From the NCBI RefSeq assembly GCF_023631325.1, contig NZ_JALQDG010000031.1, positions 208,906 through 272,905 of the forward strand: DNA of 64,000 nt, in the 5' to 3' direction. Made by a program: the position numbers and the translations under genes. Positions 34,262-42,959 of the stretch are shown here, piece after piece (position 1 is the first letter of the stretch; each line of letters opens with the position of its first letter). The stretch is from Caballeronia sp. INDeC2. GTDB lineage: Bacteria; Pseudomonadota; Gammaproteobacteria; Burkholderiales; Burkholderiaceae. The notes below the pieces were generated by a model. It was not told where the DNA came from and did not search any database. It worked only from the letters and a program-made list of their open reading frames with translations.

Positions 34262-35803
34262 ATGTTCGGAAAGATCAAGGTTTCATCGGGTTTGCTCGCA
34301 GTGCTGGTGGTGTTCTGTCTCTTTCAACTAGTGACCGAAGGGCTCGGCTTCTGGTCGCTCTCGCGCACGCATGACGATGTCGGCAGCCTGTCCGACATCG
34401 CCCTCAAGCAGGTCAACGCGGTCAACGAGACCACGCAGCATCTGATGGACGCGCGCATCAACCTCTCGCGCGCGGGCACACGCATGGTGCGCGGCGGCAC
34501 CGAGCCGACGGAAATCGTTCAGCACGCGCGCGAGCAGATCGCGGCGGCGGACAAGGCGTTCACCGCGTTCCTGAACGCGCCGAAGACCGGCGAGGAAAAT
34601 GCGGCGCGCATGACCGCGCTGCGGGCGAAATACGCCGACTATTCGAAGGCTTTGAGCGAACTCGTCCAGTATCTCGACGCCGGCAACATCCAGGCGTTCC
34701 TCGATCAACCGACGCAAGGTTTCCAGGACCGTTATCTCGCGGAACAGCAGAACTTCGTCAATTTCGGCGATGCGGCCGGCCGCGGCTATCTCTCGTCGAT
34801 CGACACGCGTTACGCATGGTTCCGCGCGGTGGGTATCGCGATTCTGGCGGCGCTCGTCGCGGGGATCGCGCTCGTGCACGTGGCGTTGCGCCGTGGCGTG
34901 ATTCAGCCGCTGGAGGAAGCGGGCCGCCATTTCGAGCGCATTTCGCAAGGACGTCTCGACGAGCGCATCGAAAATCGCGGCACGAACGAAATCGGCCGCC
35001 TGTTCGCGGGACTCGCGACGATGCAGGCCAGCGTCGCGAGCACCGTGAAGACCGTGCGCGAGACATCCGATTCGATCAATCTCGGCGCCGATGAAATCGC
35101 GAGCGGCAACGCCGATCTGTCCGCGCGCACGGAAAATCAGGCGGCTTCGCTCGAAGAAACCGCATCGAGCATGGAAGAGCTGACCGCGACGGTGCGTCAG
35201 AACGCGGAGCACGCGCGCGAGGCGAACACGCTCGCGGGCGAAGCGCTCAACGCGACCTCGCGTGGTTCGAGCGTGGTGGACGATGTCGTCGAGAAGATGC
35301 GCGGCATCGCATCGAGTTCGGACAAGATCGCGGAGATCATTTCCGTCATCGACGGCATCGCGTTCCAGACCAACATCCTCGCGCTGAACGCGGCCGTCGA
35401 GGCGGCGCGCGCGGGCGAGCAAGGGCGCGGCTTCGCGGTCGTGGCGGGCGAAGTGCGTGGCCTCGCGCAGCGCTCGGCGCAATCGGCGAAGGAAATCAAG
35501 GAACTGATCGGCGAATCGGTCGCGCAGGTGAGCGACGGTTCCGTGCTCGTCGAGCGCGCGGGCGCGGCGATGCGCGAAGTATCGGCTTCGATTTCACGCG
35601 TCACGCAGATGATGGCGGAGATCAGCGCCTCGTCGCTGGAGCAGAGCGTGGGCATCGAGCAGGTCAATCAGGCCGTCACGCAGATGGACGAGATGACCCA
35701 GCAGAACGCCGCGCTCGTCGAGCAGGCCGCGGCGGCCGCGTCGTCGCTGCACGAACAGACGCGGCAGTTGAAGGCGGCGGTTTCAGTGTTTCAGCTCGCC
35801 TGA
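34262..35803 (+). CDS. Methyl-accepting chemotaxis protein
   Basis: 513 residues. One membrane segment at about 8-30 (VSSGLLAVLVVFCLFQLV) and one at about 190-212 (VGIAILAALVAGIALVHVAL) flank a four-helix periplasmic domain of about 155 residues, as in Tar/Tsr-like receptors. HAMP follows (about 213-265), then the signalling coiled coil with the hairpin tip VEAARAGEQGRGFAVVAGEVRGLAQRSAQSAKEIKELI. No CheR-binding pentapeptide is present at the C-terminus. The GTG at 34253 is an alternative start. It senses an unknown small ligand and is convergent with the epimerase-like gene. Confidence 0.93.
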   Translation: MFGKIKVSSGLLAVLVVFCLFQLVTEGLGFWSLSRTHDDVGSLSDIALKQVNAVNETTQHLMDARINLSRAGTRMVRGGTEPTEIVQHAREQIAAADKAFTAFLNAPKTGEENAARMTALRAKYADYSKALSELVQYLDAGNIQAFLDQPTQGFQDRYLAEQQNFVNFGDAAGRGYLSSIDTRYAWFRAVGIAILAALVAGIALVHVALRRGVIQPLEEAGRHFERISQGRLDERIENRGTNEIGRLFAGLATMQASVASTVKTVRETSDSINLGADEIASGNADLSARTENQAASLEETASSMEELTATVRQNAEHAREANTLAGEALNATSRGSSVVDDVVEKMRGIASSSDKIAEIISVIDGIAFQTNILALNAAVEAARAGEQGRGFAVVAGEVRGLAQRSAQSAKEIKELIGESVAQVSDGSVLVERAGAAMREVSASISRVTQMMAEISASSLEQSVGIEQVNQAVTQMDEMTQQNAALVEQAAAAASSLHEQTRQLKAAVSVFQLA

Positions 35804-35809
35804 TTTGAT

Positions 35810-36922
35810 TCAGAGCGGCAGCGCCGCGTACGACGTCGCGAGGTGATACGGCGTCGTCGACGGCATTTCGGCACGGCTGATCTCGCCTTGCGCCGAGCGG
35901 CATTCGACCCAGCCGGTTTCGTGCAGAAAGCGCGCGCGAAAGCGCTCGATCTGCGCACCGACGGCGTCGCCGCGCGTGGCCAGCGCGCGCAGATATTCCG
36001 TCTGCGCCCAGATGCGCTGCGTGCCGTCGATCACATGGCCGGCTTCGTCGATGGCGGCATACACGCCGCCCGTTTCATGATCCACGCCGCGCTGCTGCGC
36101 GAAATCGAACGCGCGCACGAGTCCTTCGTTTAGACCTGCCGCCTCGAACGAGGGATGCCTGCTTCCCAGCGCGAGGAAGTACCACTCGAACTGATGTCCC
36201 GGCTCCAGCCGATTGCCCGCCGTGCCCATCGGCAATTCGGCGATCGAGCCGCTCGGCCCGTGCACGAACGCGTCCGCGACGGACTGCGCGAGCAGCGTGA
36301 GACGCCGGTCGTAGGCGGCATCGCCGGTGGCTTCGCGTGCGGCGAGCCATGCTTCGGCGAGATGCATCAGCGGATTCTGCAACGGCGTTTCGATCGTCGC
36401 GCCGAAGTCTTCCGAAAGCGCCGCGTTCAACAGGTCCCCGCCGCTCGAAAAGCGCACCTCGACGAGCCGCGACGTTTCATCGAGCAGCGCGAATGCATCG
36501 GCCGAACCGCTTTTCTTCGCATAATGCGCGCACGCGAAAACGACGAACGCATGCGTGTAGAGATCCTTTTGACGCTCGAACGGCGCGCCGCTCGCATCCA
36601 CGCTGTAGAACCATCCGCCGTTTTGCTTGTCCTGAAAATAGTGCCGCAGCGATTCGAAGAGCGTCGCGGCGTGCGCGAGATCGCCGGCTTCCGAGAACAC
36701 GAAGAGCTGGCGCGCGCAGGCCATCGCGCGATAGCGCTTCGGCGGCAGCGGCGCATGATCGCCCGGCGCGACGGCTTCATACGCGAGGCCGAGCGTCGCG
36801 TTGAACCCGCGCCCGCGCCAGATGGGCAGCACGACGTTCGCGTAATGCGCGCGCAATTGCGCGGCGGATTTCAGGTTCGTCGATTGCATGGCCGACGAAG
36901 TGTTTGATTGCTGATCCTGCAT
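35810..36922 (-). CDS. AGE-family sugar epimerase/isomerase
   Basis: 370 residues of the N-acylglucosamine 2-epimerase family, (alpha/alpha)6 barrels that isomerise sugars (GlcNAc/ManNAc, mannose/fructose, sulfoquinovose). Marks: YRAMACARQLFVFSEAGDL, DKQNGGWFYSVDASG, DLYTHAFVVFACAHYAKK, EDFGATIETPLQNPLMHLAEAWLA, GHQFEWYFLALG and RIWAQTEYLRAL, with the usual catalytic His residues in those segments. The start chosen is the ATG at 36920-36922; one 33 bases inside is possible. The substrate cannot be read from context, since neighbours are unrelated. Confidence 0.88.
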   Translation of the reverse strand: MQDQQSNTSSAMQSTNLKSAAQLRAHYANVVLPIWRGRGFNATLGLAYEAVAPGDHAPLPPKRYRAMACARQLFVFSEAGDLAHAATLFESLRHYFQDKQNGGWFYSVDASGAPFERQKDLYTHAFVVFACAHYAKKSGSADAFALLDETSRLVEVRFSSGGDLLNAALSEDFGATIETPLQNPLMHLAEAWLAAREATGDAAYDRRLTLLAQSVADAFVHGPSGSIAELPMGTAGNRLEPGHQFEWYFLALGSRHPSFEAAGLNEGLVRAFDFAQQRGVDHETGGVYAAIDEAGHVIDGTQRIWAQTEYLRALATRGDAVGAQIERFRARFLHETGWVECRSAQGEISRAEMPSTTPYHLATSYAALPL

Positions 36923-37045
36923 AAGAACGCTCTTAATGTTTCGAGGGGCGCACGGCGATGCGAGGCGCACGCAACTGGAAAGCATAGCAAAAGCCGCCCG
37001 GAGCGCACGGCGTCTTTGGGCTTCTCAACCGGTGGAGGATGAAAC

Positions 37046-37729
37046 ATGTTGGGGAACATGGAACTGGTGTCGCGGCTCGTGATGGCCGCGGCGCTCGGCA
37101 GCGTGATCGGCTTCGAGCGCGAGCGCCTCTCGTGGGCGGCCGGGCTGCGGACGCACATGCTCGTGTGCGTCGGTTCGGCGCTCATCATGATCGTGTCGGC
37201 GTACGGTTTCGCGGATGCGCTGAAATACGACCACGTCGTGCTCGATCCGTCGCGGGTCGCGGCGCAGGTCGTGTCGGGCATCGGCTTTCTCGGCGCGGGC
37301 TCGATTCTTTTGCGCGGCGAAATCGTCCGCGGGCTGACGACGGCCGCGAGCCTGTGGTCGGTCGCGGCGATCGGGCTGGCCGTCGGCGGGGGACTCTACA
37401 CGGCGTCGATCGCGGCGACGGCGATCATCCTCATCATCCTGGCGGGGATCAAGCCGCTCGAACGCCGCTTCATCAGCGTGAAGCAGCGCCGGCAACTGAC
37501 GATGCTCGTCGAACGCGGCTCGCTGAGTTTTCATGCGCTGCACGAGGCGCTCGGGCCCGGCAGCGTGCGCGTGAAGCAGTTCGTCGTGCAGCAGAGCGAC
37601 GATTCGCCCGATCTCGACGAGGTGCGGGTGGAATTGTCGCGGGCATCGGCGACGGAATATCAGGCGATATGCGAACGCTTGCGACAACTCGACGTCGTGC
37701 GCGAGTTCCGTGAGGACGATGCGGCCTGA
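37046..37729 (+). CDS. MgtC/SapB family membrane protein
   Basis: 227 residues. About four to five membrane segments fill residues 5-140, with the family marks GSVIGFERERLSWAAGLRTHMLVCVGSALIM and GIGFLGAGSILLRGEIVRGLTTAASLWSVAAIGLAVGGG. A cytosolic C-terminal domain (about 145-227) is ACT-like. MgtC proteins affect Mg2+ and membrane-potential adaptation; this one could have a housekeeping rather than virulence role. No Mg-sensor leader was recognised upstream. The ATG at 37046 follows GGTGGAGG. Confidence 0.9.
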   Translation: MLGNMELVSRLVMAAALGSVIGFERERLSWAAGLRTHMLVCVGSALIMIVSAYGFADALKYDHVVLDPSRVAAQVVSGIGFLGAGSILLRGEIVRGLTTAASLWSVAAIGLAVGGGLYTASIAATAIILIILAGIKPLERRFISVKQRRQLTMLVERGSLSFHALHEALGPGSVRVKQFVVQQSDDSPDLDEVRVELSRASATEYQAICERLRQLDVVREFREDDAA

Positions 37730-37849
37730 AATCGCCGACAGGATGCTGGTTTGCGCACGCAGCCATGCGACAATGCGGCCTCTCGAAATCATCGCCGAAG
37801 CGCCGGTGTGCCTTGCGCGCCGGTCATAGAGGCCGCCCCTTTCGAACCT

Positions 37850-38905
37850 ATGCCAGATTCCGCAGTAAAGAAAGACCCCGACGCGCTTCGGGGCGATTCG
37901 CCCGCATCACCCCGCCGGCGCGCGGCGCAAACGCATGAAGTGCAGGTCACGAAAGCCAGTGTCGACACCGAAAAGAAACTCGCCCGCGCCGCGCGCTCGG
38001 CGCAGCGTCTCGCCCAGTTGAGCGATGGCGCGCGCGGCGGCGAAACGCTCGACCTGTTCGCCGAGGATGCCGAACGTGCGCATCTTCAGGCGATGAACAC
38101 CGATATCCGCCAGGGCACCTTCGAAGGCTTCGAGTTGCCGGATGTGTTTCTCGCGGCGGTGCAATCGAACGGCCACGCGCCGGAATCTGGCGTCGCGAAA
38201 CGCGTCGCGCGCGAGAGCGTGGCGTCGGTCGCGCCGGCGCGGGGTTTGTTTCAGGACGATTTGCCCGACGTCGACGTGCCAGCCGTGAAAACCGGCGCGA
38301 TCGCCGCTGCCGCGACACGATCGGCGAGCATCAGCACGTGTGTCTCGCCGGAAAGCGCACCGCTGTCGCCGGCGGCGCTCGCTTCGGCGCTGATCGCACG
38401 CGATCGTGGGGAGCGCGGTGAATGCAGCGCCGCCGAGCCGCTTGCGAAGGACATCGCCCGCAATGCCACCGCGCCCGAGCTCGACCGCGCCCGCGCGACG
38501 GCGTTCGCCGATACCATCGACGCGCTCTACGCGGTCATCGCCGAACAGCGCACGTCCGCCGTGGCCCACGCGCGCCGCATGAAGACGATGCTGACGATCA
38601 TCGTTTGCGTGATGCTCGTCACGGTGGCGACCGGCATCGCGCAGACGTCGGTGCTGCTGCGCATGAGCCGCGACAACAAGCTGCAGCAGGACCGCGCGGA
38701 GCAACTGATGCTCAACCAGCAGGCGACGCTCGCCTCGCTCTTCGATACCGATTCCGAAAACGTCGGCATGCACCGCGCATCCGACATCGCACGCGATTCC
38801 AGCGACGTCTCGCCGATGAAGCCCGTCAGCGCCGTGCAGCCTGATTCCGCGCCGAAAACGCGCGCGCACCGCAGGCACCGTCGCGCCACTGCTTCGACGC
38901 ACTGA
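37850..38905 (+). CDS. Single-pass membrane protein, unknown function
   Basis: 351 residues from the ATG at 37850. Residues 1-235 are hydrophilic, Ala- and Asp-rich and probably disordered. One membrane helix (about 245-267, MLTIIVCVMLVTVATGIAQTSVLL) is followed by a coiled coil (RMSRDNKLQQDRAEQLMLNQQATL) and a basic tail ending RAHRRHRRATASTH. Lys- and Ala-rich stretches near the N-terminus (KASVDTEKKLARAARSAQRLAQL) look helical. I do not recognise a family. It follows the MgtC-like gene by 120 bases on the same strand and ends before a hairpin. Confidence 0.72.
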   Translation: MPDSAVKKDPDALRGDSPASPRRRAAQTHEVQVTKASVDTEKKLARAARSAQRLAQLSDGARGGETLDLFAEDAERAHLQAMNTDIRQGTFEGFELPDVFLAAVQSNGHAPESGVAKRVARESVASVAPARGLFQDDLPDVDVPAVKTGAIAAAATRSASISTCVSPESAPLSPAALASALIARDRGERGECSAAEPLAKDIARNATAPELDRARATAFADTIDALYAVIAEQRTSAVAHARRMKTMLTIIVCVMLVTVATGIAQTSVLLRMSRDNKLQQDRAEQLMLNQQATLASLFDTDSENVGMHRASDIARDSSDVSPMKPVSAVQPDSAPKTRAHRRHRRATASTH

Positions 38906-38924
38906 TCCCCGCTGTCAGATTCCC

Positions 38925-38954
38925 GCGACACCCCGCCTTGCGGCGGCGTGTCGC
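38925..38954 (+). terminator. Hairpin after the single-pass membrane protein gene
   Basis: GCGACAC (38925-38931) pairs with GTGTCGC (38948-38954), and CCGCC (38933-38937) with GGCGG (38942-38946), around TTGC. A single C-C mismatch interrupts the stem. No T-run follows, so it may be a rho-assisted stop or mRNA 3' end. Confidence 0.55.
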
Positions 38955-39111
38955 GCTCTGCGTTCGCATAGGCGTCTGAGCTCAGTCATATGGGCTTCTC
39001 CGGCCCGTCCCTCTTTTTCACCTAGCTCGGAATGGACGGTGAGGTAGAAAAACTACCAAATTTCTTTCCAAGAAATGTTGCATTGCACTAGAAATCTATC
39101 GGGGCTAACCC

Positions 39112-39137
39112 TATAATTCTTTCTAAGGGAAAACCCT
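39112..39137 (+). promoter_or_regulatory. -10 hexamer and short inverted repeat before the small gene
   Basis: TATAAT (39112-39117) is a consensus -10 element. No good -35 is at 17 bases; TTGCAT lies 28 bases upstream. AGGGAAAACCCT (39126-39137), an inverted repeat of AGGG and CCCT, falls at the expected transcript start and could be an operator or the 5' stem of the mRNA. Confidence 0.45.
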
Positions 39138-39159
39138 CTATCACTAACCGGAGTCAGTC

Positions 39160-39312
39160 ATGAGCTACCTCTTCGCCCTGCTGCAAAAATTCGCTTCGAT
39201 GTTCGAATCGGCGCACCTGCCGATGGACAAAGACTACTCGTATCAAGCACGTTTCCGTGAATCCGAGCGTCAACGCAAGGCACGCGGCACCGCATTCGGC
39301 ATCCGTCTGTAA
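39160..39312 (+). CDS. 50-residue protein of unknown function
   Basis: ATG at 39160 behind CCGGAG, TAA at 39310-39312. It begins MSYLFALLQKFASMFESAHL, continues MDKDYSYQARFRESERQRKARGTAFGIRL, and has a slightly hydrophobic amphipathic N-terminus and a basic C-terminal half. The clear ribosome site, a TATAAT upstream and in-frame use of both A- and G-ending codons make it look real despite its size. No family recognised; small basic proteins of this size are common in Burkholderia. It stands alone between two hairpins. Confidence 0.65.
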   Translation: MSYLFALLQKFASMFESAHLPMDKDYSYQARFRESERQRKARGTAFGIRL

Positions 39313-39787
39313 TGCGTCGCTGACGGCGGCACGGGAAACATAAACACAAGCAACGCAAGCAACAAACGACGGCACACGCCGTACGACCCGCCCGCCAATT
39401 CCTGCTGTTTCTGCTGCTCTTGTAGTTTTTCTAGCGAATTTCACCCTGCTTCGGCTTATCTGCCGGACGCATCTCTCCCAAGCGCTCTACGCGCTAAGCC
39501 AGCCTTCGCCCCTTTCGTCTTGCTGACACAGGCGTAGCAAGCCGCCTGCATCGCAAAACGACATCGCGACTTGTATTTGCGCGACACGCGAAAAAACGCA
39601 AGATCGTTCTCTTCGCTTCCCGCAAACCGTTATCCAGCAAGGCTCCGATTACTCGTCGGCGCCATCCCCCTTATTCCAGTGTCGTATTTCCACATGTGGT
39701 TGTCGCAAATAGTCGGCTGATGCGACTTTTTTCTGGCAACTATGTATGCATAGCGCGGACGCGCGTCCGCACGCCAGGAGATATTCG
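39313..39787. other. Intergenic region before the quaternary-amine transporter
   Basis: 475 bases without a credible gene. The first part is a GC-poor leader-like stretch with many CAA and AAAC words. A hairpin with a T-run lies at 39702-39732. The transporter promoter is expected near 39740-39775. Confidence 0.5.
39702..39732 (+). terminator. Terminator-like hairpin upstream of the transporter operon
   Basis: GTCGCA (39702-39707) and TGCGAC (39721-39726) pair around a 13-base loop and are followed directly by six T's. It lies 55 bases before the transporter ATG. It may end a transcript from the left or act as a leader attenuator. Confidence 0.5.
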
Positions 39788-40966
39788 ATGAATTCCCCCA
39801 AGGTAGTAGTCGAAGGACTGTGCAAGGTATTCGGCAACAGTCCCAAACAGGCGCTGGACATGCTGGCCGGTGGCGCGACGAAGGAAGAAGTCTTCAAGCG
39901 CACCGGACAGATCGTCGGCGTTCATAACGTCTCCTTCGACGTCAAGGAAGGCGAGATTTTCGTGCTCATGGGCCTGTCCGGTTCGGGCAAATCCACGCTG
40001 ATCCGGCTCATCAACCGGCTGGTCGAACCGACGGCCGGCAAGGTGTTGATCGACGGCCGCGACGTGGCCTCGGTGCCGCGCTCGGAACTCACGGCCCTGC
40101 GCCGCAAGGACATGAGCATGGTGTTTCAGTCCTTCGCGCTCATGCCGCAACGCACGGTTCTTTCCAACGCCGCATTCGGCCTCGAGGTCGCGGGCGTCGG
40201 CAAGAAAGAGCGCGAAGCGCGCGCGATGACAGTGCTCGAGCAGGTCGGCCTGGCGCCGTTCGCGCAGAAGTTGCCCGCGCAACTGTCGGGCGGCATGCAG
40301 CAGCGCGTGGGGCTTGCGCGTGCGCTTGCGGTGAATCCTTCGCTGATGATCATGGACGAGGCGTTCTCCGCACTCGATCCGCTCAAGCGCAAGGAAATGC
40401 AGAACGTGCTGCTCGATCTGCAACGCGAGCAGCGCCGCACGATTCTCTTCGTGTCGCACGATCTGGAAGAGGCGATGCGCATCGGCACGCGCATCGCGAT
40501 CATGGAAGGCGGCCGCGTGGTGCAGATCGGCACGCCGCAGGAAATCATCACCAATCCCGCCGACGACTACGTGGAAGCGTTCTTCGAAGGCATCGACACG
40601 AGCCGCTATCTGACCGCGGGCGATCTGATGCAGACGGACGCCGTGCCGCTGATGAAGCACGCGCCGCAGATCGACGCATCGAGCGTCGCGGCGACGCTCA
40701 ACGGCAGCGCCGACTACGCGTTCGTGCTCGATGGGCAGCGCCGCATCCGCGGCTTCGTCGGACGCGATGCGAACGGCAATGCCGCGTCGCAGATCAATCC
40801 CATCGAATGTGTCCAGCGCAGCATGACGCTCGACGACGTGGTGAATCGCGTGGTCGCGAGCCCGGCGCCGCTGCCGGTCGTCGAAGCAGACGGTTCGTAT
40901 TGCGGTTCGATCAACAAGGCCAATGTCCTGAAGGTTCTTACGCACCATCGAGGTTCCCATGTCTGA
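39788..40966 (+). CDS. Quaternary-amine (choline/betaine) ABC transporter ATPase
   Basis: 392 residues of the ProV/OpuAA/ChoV type. The extended N-terminus VVVEGLCKVFGNSPKQALDMLAGGATKEEVFKRTGQIVGVHNVSFDV is typical. Walker A is GLSGSGKST (about 62-70), signature LSGGMQQRVGLARAL, Walker B LMIMDEAFSALDP. A C-terminal CBS-like pair (about 275-385) is where osmolarity or cAMP-like control acts in the family. The ATG at 39788 is chosen for its CAGGAG site. It overlaps the permease by 8 bases. Its operon with a GlxA-type regulator and the binding protein points to choline or betaine as the substrate. Confidence 0.92.
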   Translation: MNSPKVVVEGLCKVFGNSPKQALDMLAGGATKEEVFKRTGQIVGVHNVSFDVKEGEIFVLMGLSGSGKSTLIRLINRLVEPTAGKVLIDGRDVASVPRSELTALRRKDMSMVFQSFALMPQRTVLSNAAFGLEVAGVGKKEREARAMTVLEQVGLAPFAQKLPAQLSGGMQQRVGLARALAVNPSLMIMDEAFSALDPLKRKEMQNVLLDLQREQRRTILFVSHDLEEAMRIGTRIAIMEGGRVVQIGTPQEIITNPADDYVEAFFEGIDTSRYLTAGDLMQTDAVPLMKHAPQIDASSVAATLNGSADYAFVLDGQRRIRGFVGRDANGNAASQINPIECVQRSMTLDDVVNRVVASPAPLPVVEADGSYCGSINKANVLKVLTHHRGSHV

Positions 40967-41861
40967 AATCATTCCGCTTGGCAGTTGGGTGGACCACGGC
41001 GTCCACTATCTCCTCGATCACGACGCGAAAACCTTCGACTCCATCGGCAAGGTCATCGAAACGTTCGCCGCGGCGATCGAGCACGGCCTGCAGGCCATTC
41101 CGATGTGGCTGTTGATGGCGATCTTCGTCGGCATCGGCTTGTGGCGCGTCGGCTGGCGATTCGCGGCGTTCGTGCTGGCTTCGCTGTTGCTGATCTACGC
41201 GACGAACTTCTGGGACCAGATGGTCATCACGCTGGGCCTCACGCTGTCGTCGACGTTCATCAGCCTCTTGCTCGGCATTCCCCTCGGCATCTGGACGTCG
41301 AAGAGCAAGTACGTCGAAATGGGCGTGCGTCCGGTCCTCGATCTGATGCAGACGATGCCCGCCTTCGTCTATCTGATTCCGGCCGCGATGCTGTTCGGCC
41401 TCGGACGCGTGCCGGGCATTCTCGCGACCGTCATCTTCGCGATGCCGCCGGCCGTGCGTCTGACCGCGCTCGGCATCAAGCAGGTGAATCGCGAGATCGT
41501 GGAAGCGGGTCAGGCGTTCGGCTGCACGCCGTGGCAATTGCTCTACAAGGTGCAGATTCCGAACGCGCTGCCCTCGATCATGACCGGCGTGAACCAGACG
41601 ATCATGATGGCGTTGTCGATGGTCATCATCGCGTCGATGGTCGGCGCGGGCGGCTTGGGCAACGACGTGCTCGCATCGATTCAGCGTCTGGATATCGGCC
41701 TCGGCTTCGAGAGCGGCTTGTCGGTGGTGTTGCTCGCGATCATCCTCGACCGCATCACCGAGAGCTTCGGACGTTCGCCCGGCATGGCGCGCGCCCCGCT
41801 GCTCTCCGGTCTCAAGAGCGTGATGAAAGTGCGCCGCGAACCGGCGACGCAACAAAGCTGA
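40959..41861 (+). CDS. Quaternary-amine ABC transporter permease
   Basis: 300 residues of the ProW/ChoW type. About six membrane segments fall between residues 45 and 275. Marks: WVDHGVHYLLDHDAKTFDSIGK at the start, PLGIWTSKSKYVEMGVRPVLDLMQTMPAFVYLIPAAMLFGLGRVPG and the EAA loop EIVEAGQAFGCTPWQLLYKVQIPNALPSIMTGVNQ. It forms the inner-membrane pore for the ATPase upstream. Overlap with that gene couples translation. Confidence 0.92.
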   Translation: MSEIIPLGSWVDHGVHYLLDHDAKTFDSIGKVIETFAAAIEHGLQAIPMWLLMAIFVGIGLWRVGWRFAAFVLASLLLIYATNFWDQMVITLGLTLSSTFISLLLGIPLGIWTSKSKYVEMGVRPVLDLMQTMPAFVYLIPAAMLFGLGRVPGILATVIFAMPPAVRLTALGIKQVNREIVEAGQAFGCTPWQLLYKVQIPNALPSIMTGVNQTIMMALSMVIIASMVGAGGLGNDVLASIQRLDIGLGFESGLSVVLLAIILDRITESFGRSPGMARAPLLSGLKSVMKVRREPATQQS

Positions 41862-41875
41862 TAAAGGCACGAGCG

Positions 41876-42868
41876 ATGAAGCGCGACGCGATCGTCCCGG
41901 CGGTTACGGATTCACCGTTGTCCAATCTCGCGCACTTCGGCTTTCTCACGCTGCCGAACTTTTCGATGATCGCGTTCACGAGCGCGGTCGAGGTGCTGCG
42001 CATGGCCAACTACGTGGGCCGCGAGCAGCACTACCGATGGTCGATCATCACGCCCGACGGCGAGCCCGCGCGCGCGAGCAACGGCATCACCGTGAAGCCG
42101 ACGGTGACGCTCGACGAGGCGGGCATGCCGGACGTGCTGATCGTGTGCGCGGGCTGGCACGTCGCCGATTATGTCGATGACAAGGTGATCGAGCTCCTGC
42201 GACGCGCGCATGAAGCGGGCATTCCGCTCGGCGGCATCTGCACCGGGCCGTATGCGCTGCTCGCGGCGAAGCTGCTCGACGGTTATCGCTGCACGCTGCA
42301 CTGGGAAGACATGTCGCCTGTCAACAAGCGCTTCCCGCATGTGCGCTTCGCCGACGAGCTCTTCGTGATCGATCGCGATCGCATGACCTGCACGGGCGGC
42401 ACCGCGCCGCTCGATCTGATGCTCAATCTCGTCGGCATGCGGCTCGGGCAGGCGCACGCGGCGCAAGTGTCGGAGCAGTTCATCGTCGAGCGCATACGCG
42501 GATCGACGGACTATCAGCACATTCCCGTCGATGCGCGCGTCGGTTTCTCGCGTGCCGAACTCGTCGAAGTGGTTCGGCTGATGGAAGCGAATATCGAGGA
42601 GCCGCTCTCGCTCGAAGAACTCGCGCGTCTCGTGCATCTGTCGCAGCGGCATTTGCAGCGCATGTTCAAGATGTTCCTCAACGTATCGCCAACGCATTAC
42701 TACCTGACGCTGCGTTTGCGCCGCGCGCGCGAGCTGCTGCGCAACACGGATGCGTCGATCGCGCGGGTGACGAGCATCTGCGGTTTCCATTCGCCTTGTC
42801 ACTTCAGCAAGGCGTATCGTGCGCAGTTCGGCCACGCGCCGAGCGTGGAGCGCCGCTTGTCGGCCTGA
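41876..42868 (+). CDS. GlxA-family AraC-type regulator
   Basis: 330 residues. A DJ-1/PfpI-like N-terminal domain (about 18-190; FGFLTLPNFSMIAFTSAVEVLRMANY, ICTGPYALLAAKLLDGYRCTLHWE, DRMTCTGGTAPLDLMLNLVG) precedes an AraC helix-turn-helix pair (about 225-325; LSLEELARLVHLSQRHLQRMFKMFLNVSPTHYYLTLRLRRAREL). This is the GbdR/CdhR/ArgR class that controls betaine, carnitine and arginine breakdown. Its place inside the transporter operon, between permease and binding protein genes, is unusual and suggests control of quaternary-amine uptake. The ATG at 41876 was chosen because the longer reading runs through the permease gene. Confidence 0.92.
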   Translation: MKRDAIVPAVTDSPLSNLAHFGFLTLPNFSMIAFTSAVEVLRMANYVGREQHYRWSIITPDGEPARASNGITVKPTVTLDEAGMPDVLIVCAGWHVADYVDDKVIELLRRAHEAGIPLGGICTGPYALLAAKLLDGYRCTLHWEDMSPVNKRFPHVRFADELFVIDRDRMTCTGGTAPLDLMLNLVGMRLGQAHAAQVSEQFIVERIRGSTDYQHIPVDARVGFSRAELVEVVRLMEANIEEPLSLEELARLVHLSQRHLQRMFKMFLNVSPTHYYLTLRLRRARELLRNTDASIARVTSICGFHSPCHFSKAYRAQFGHAPSVERRLSA

Positions 42869-42959
42869 CGTCTTTCTGGTCTTTTCTTCGGTTCGTGCGG
42901 GCATGGCGAAGTCGCGCGCGCGGGCCTCGCCATGCCTTCAAAAACTGGGAGAGAGATTG

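Noticed and set aside
39649..39903. Minus-strand small gene upstream of the transporter
   Set aside because: It overlaps the terminator-like hairpin and the real transporter start, with no ribosome site.
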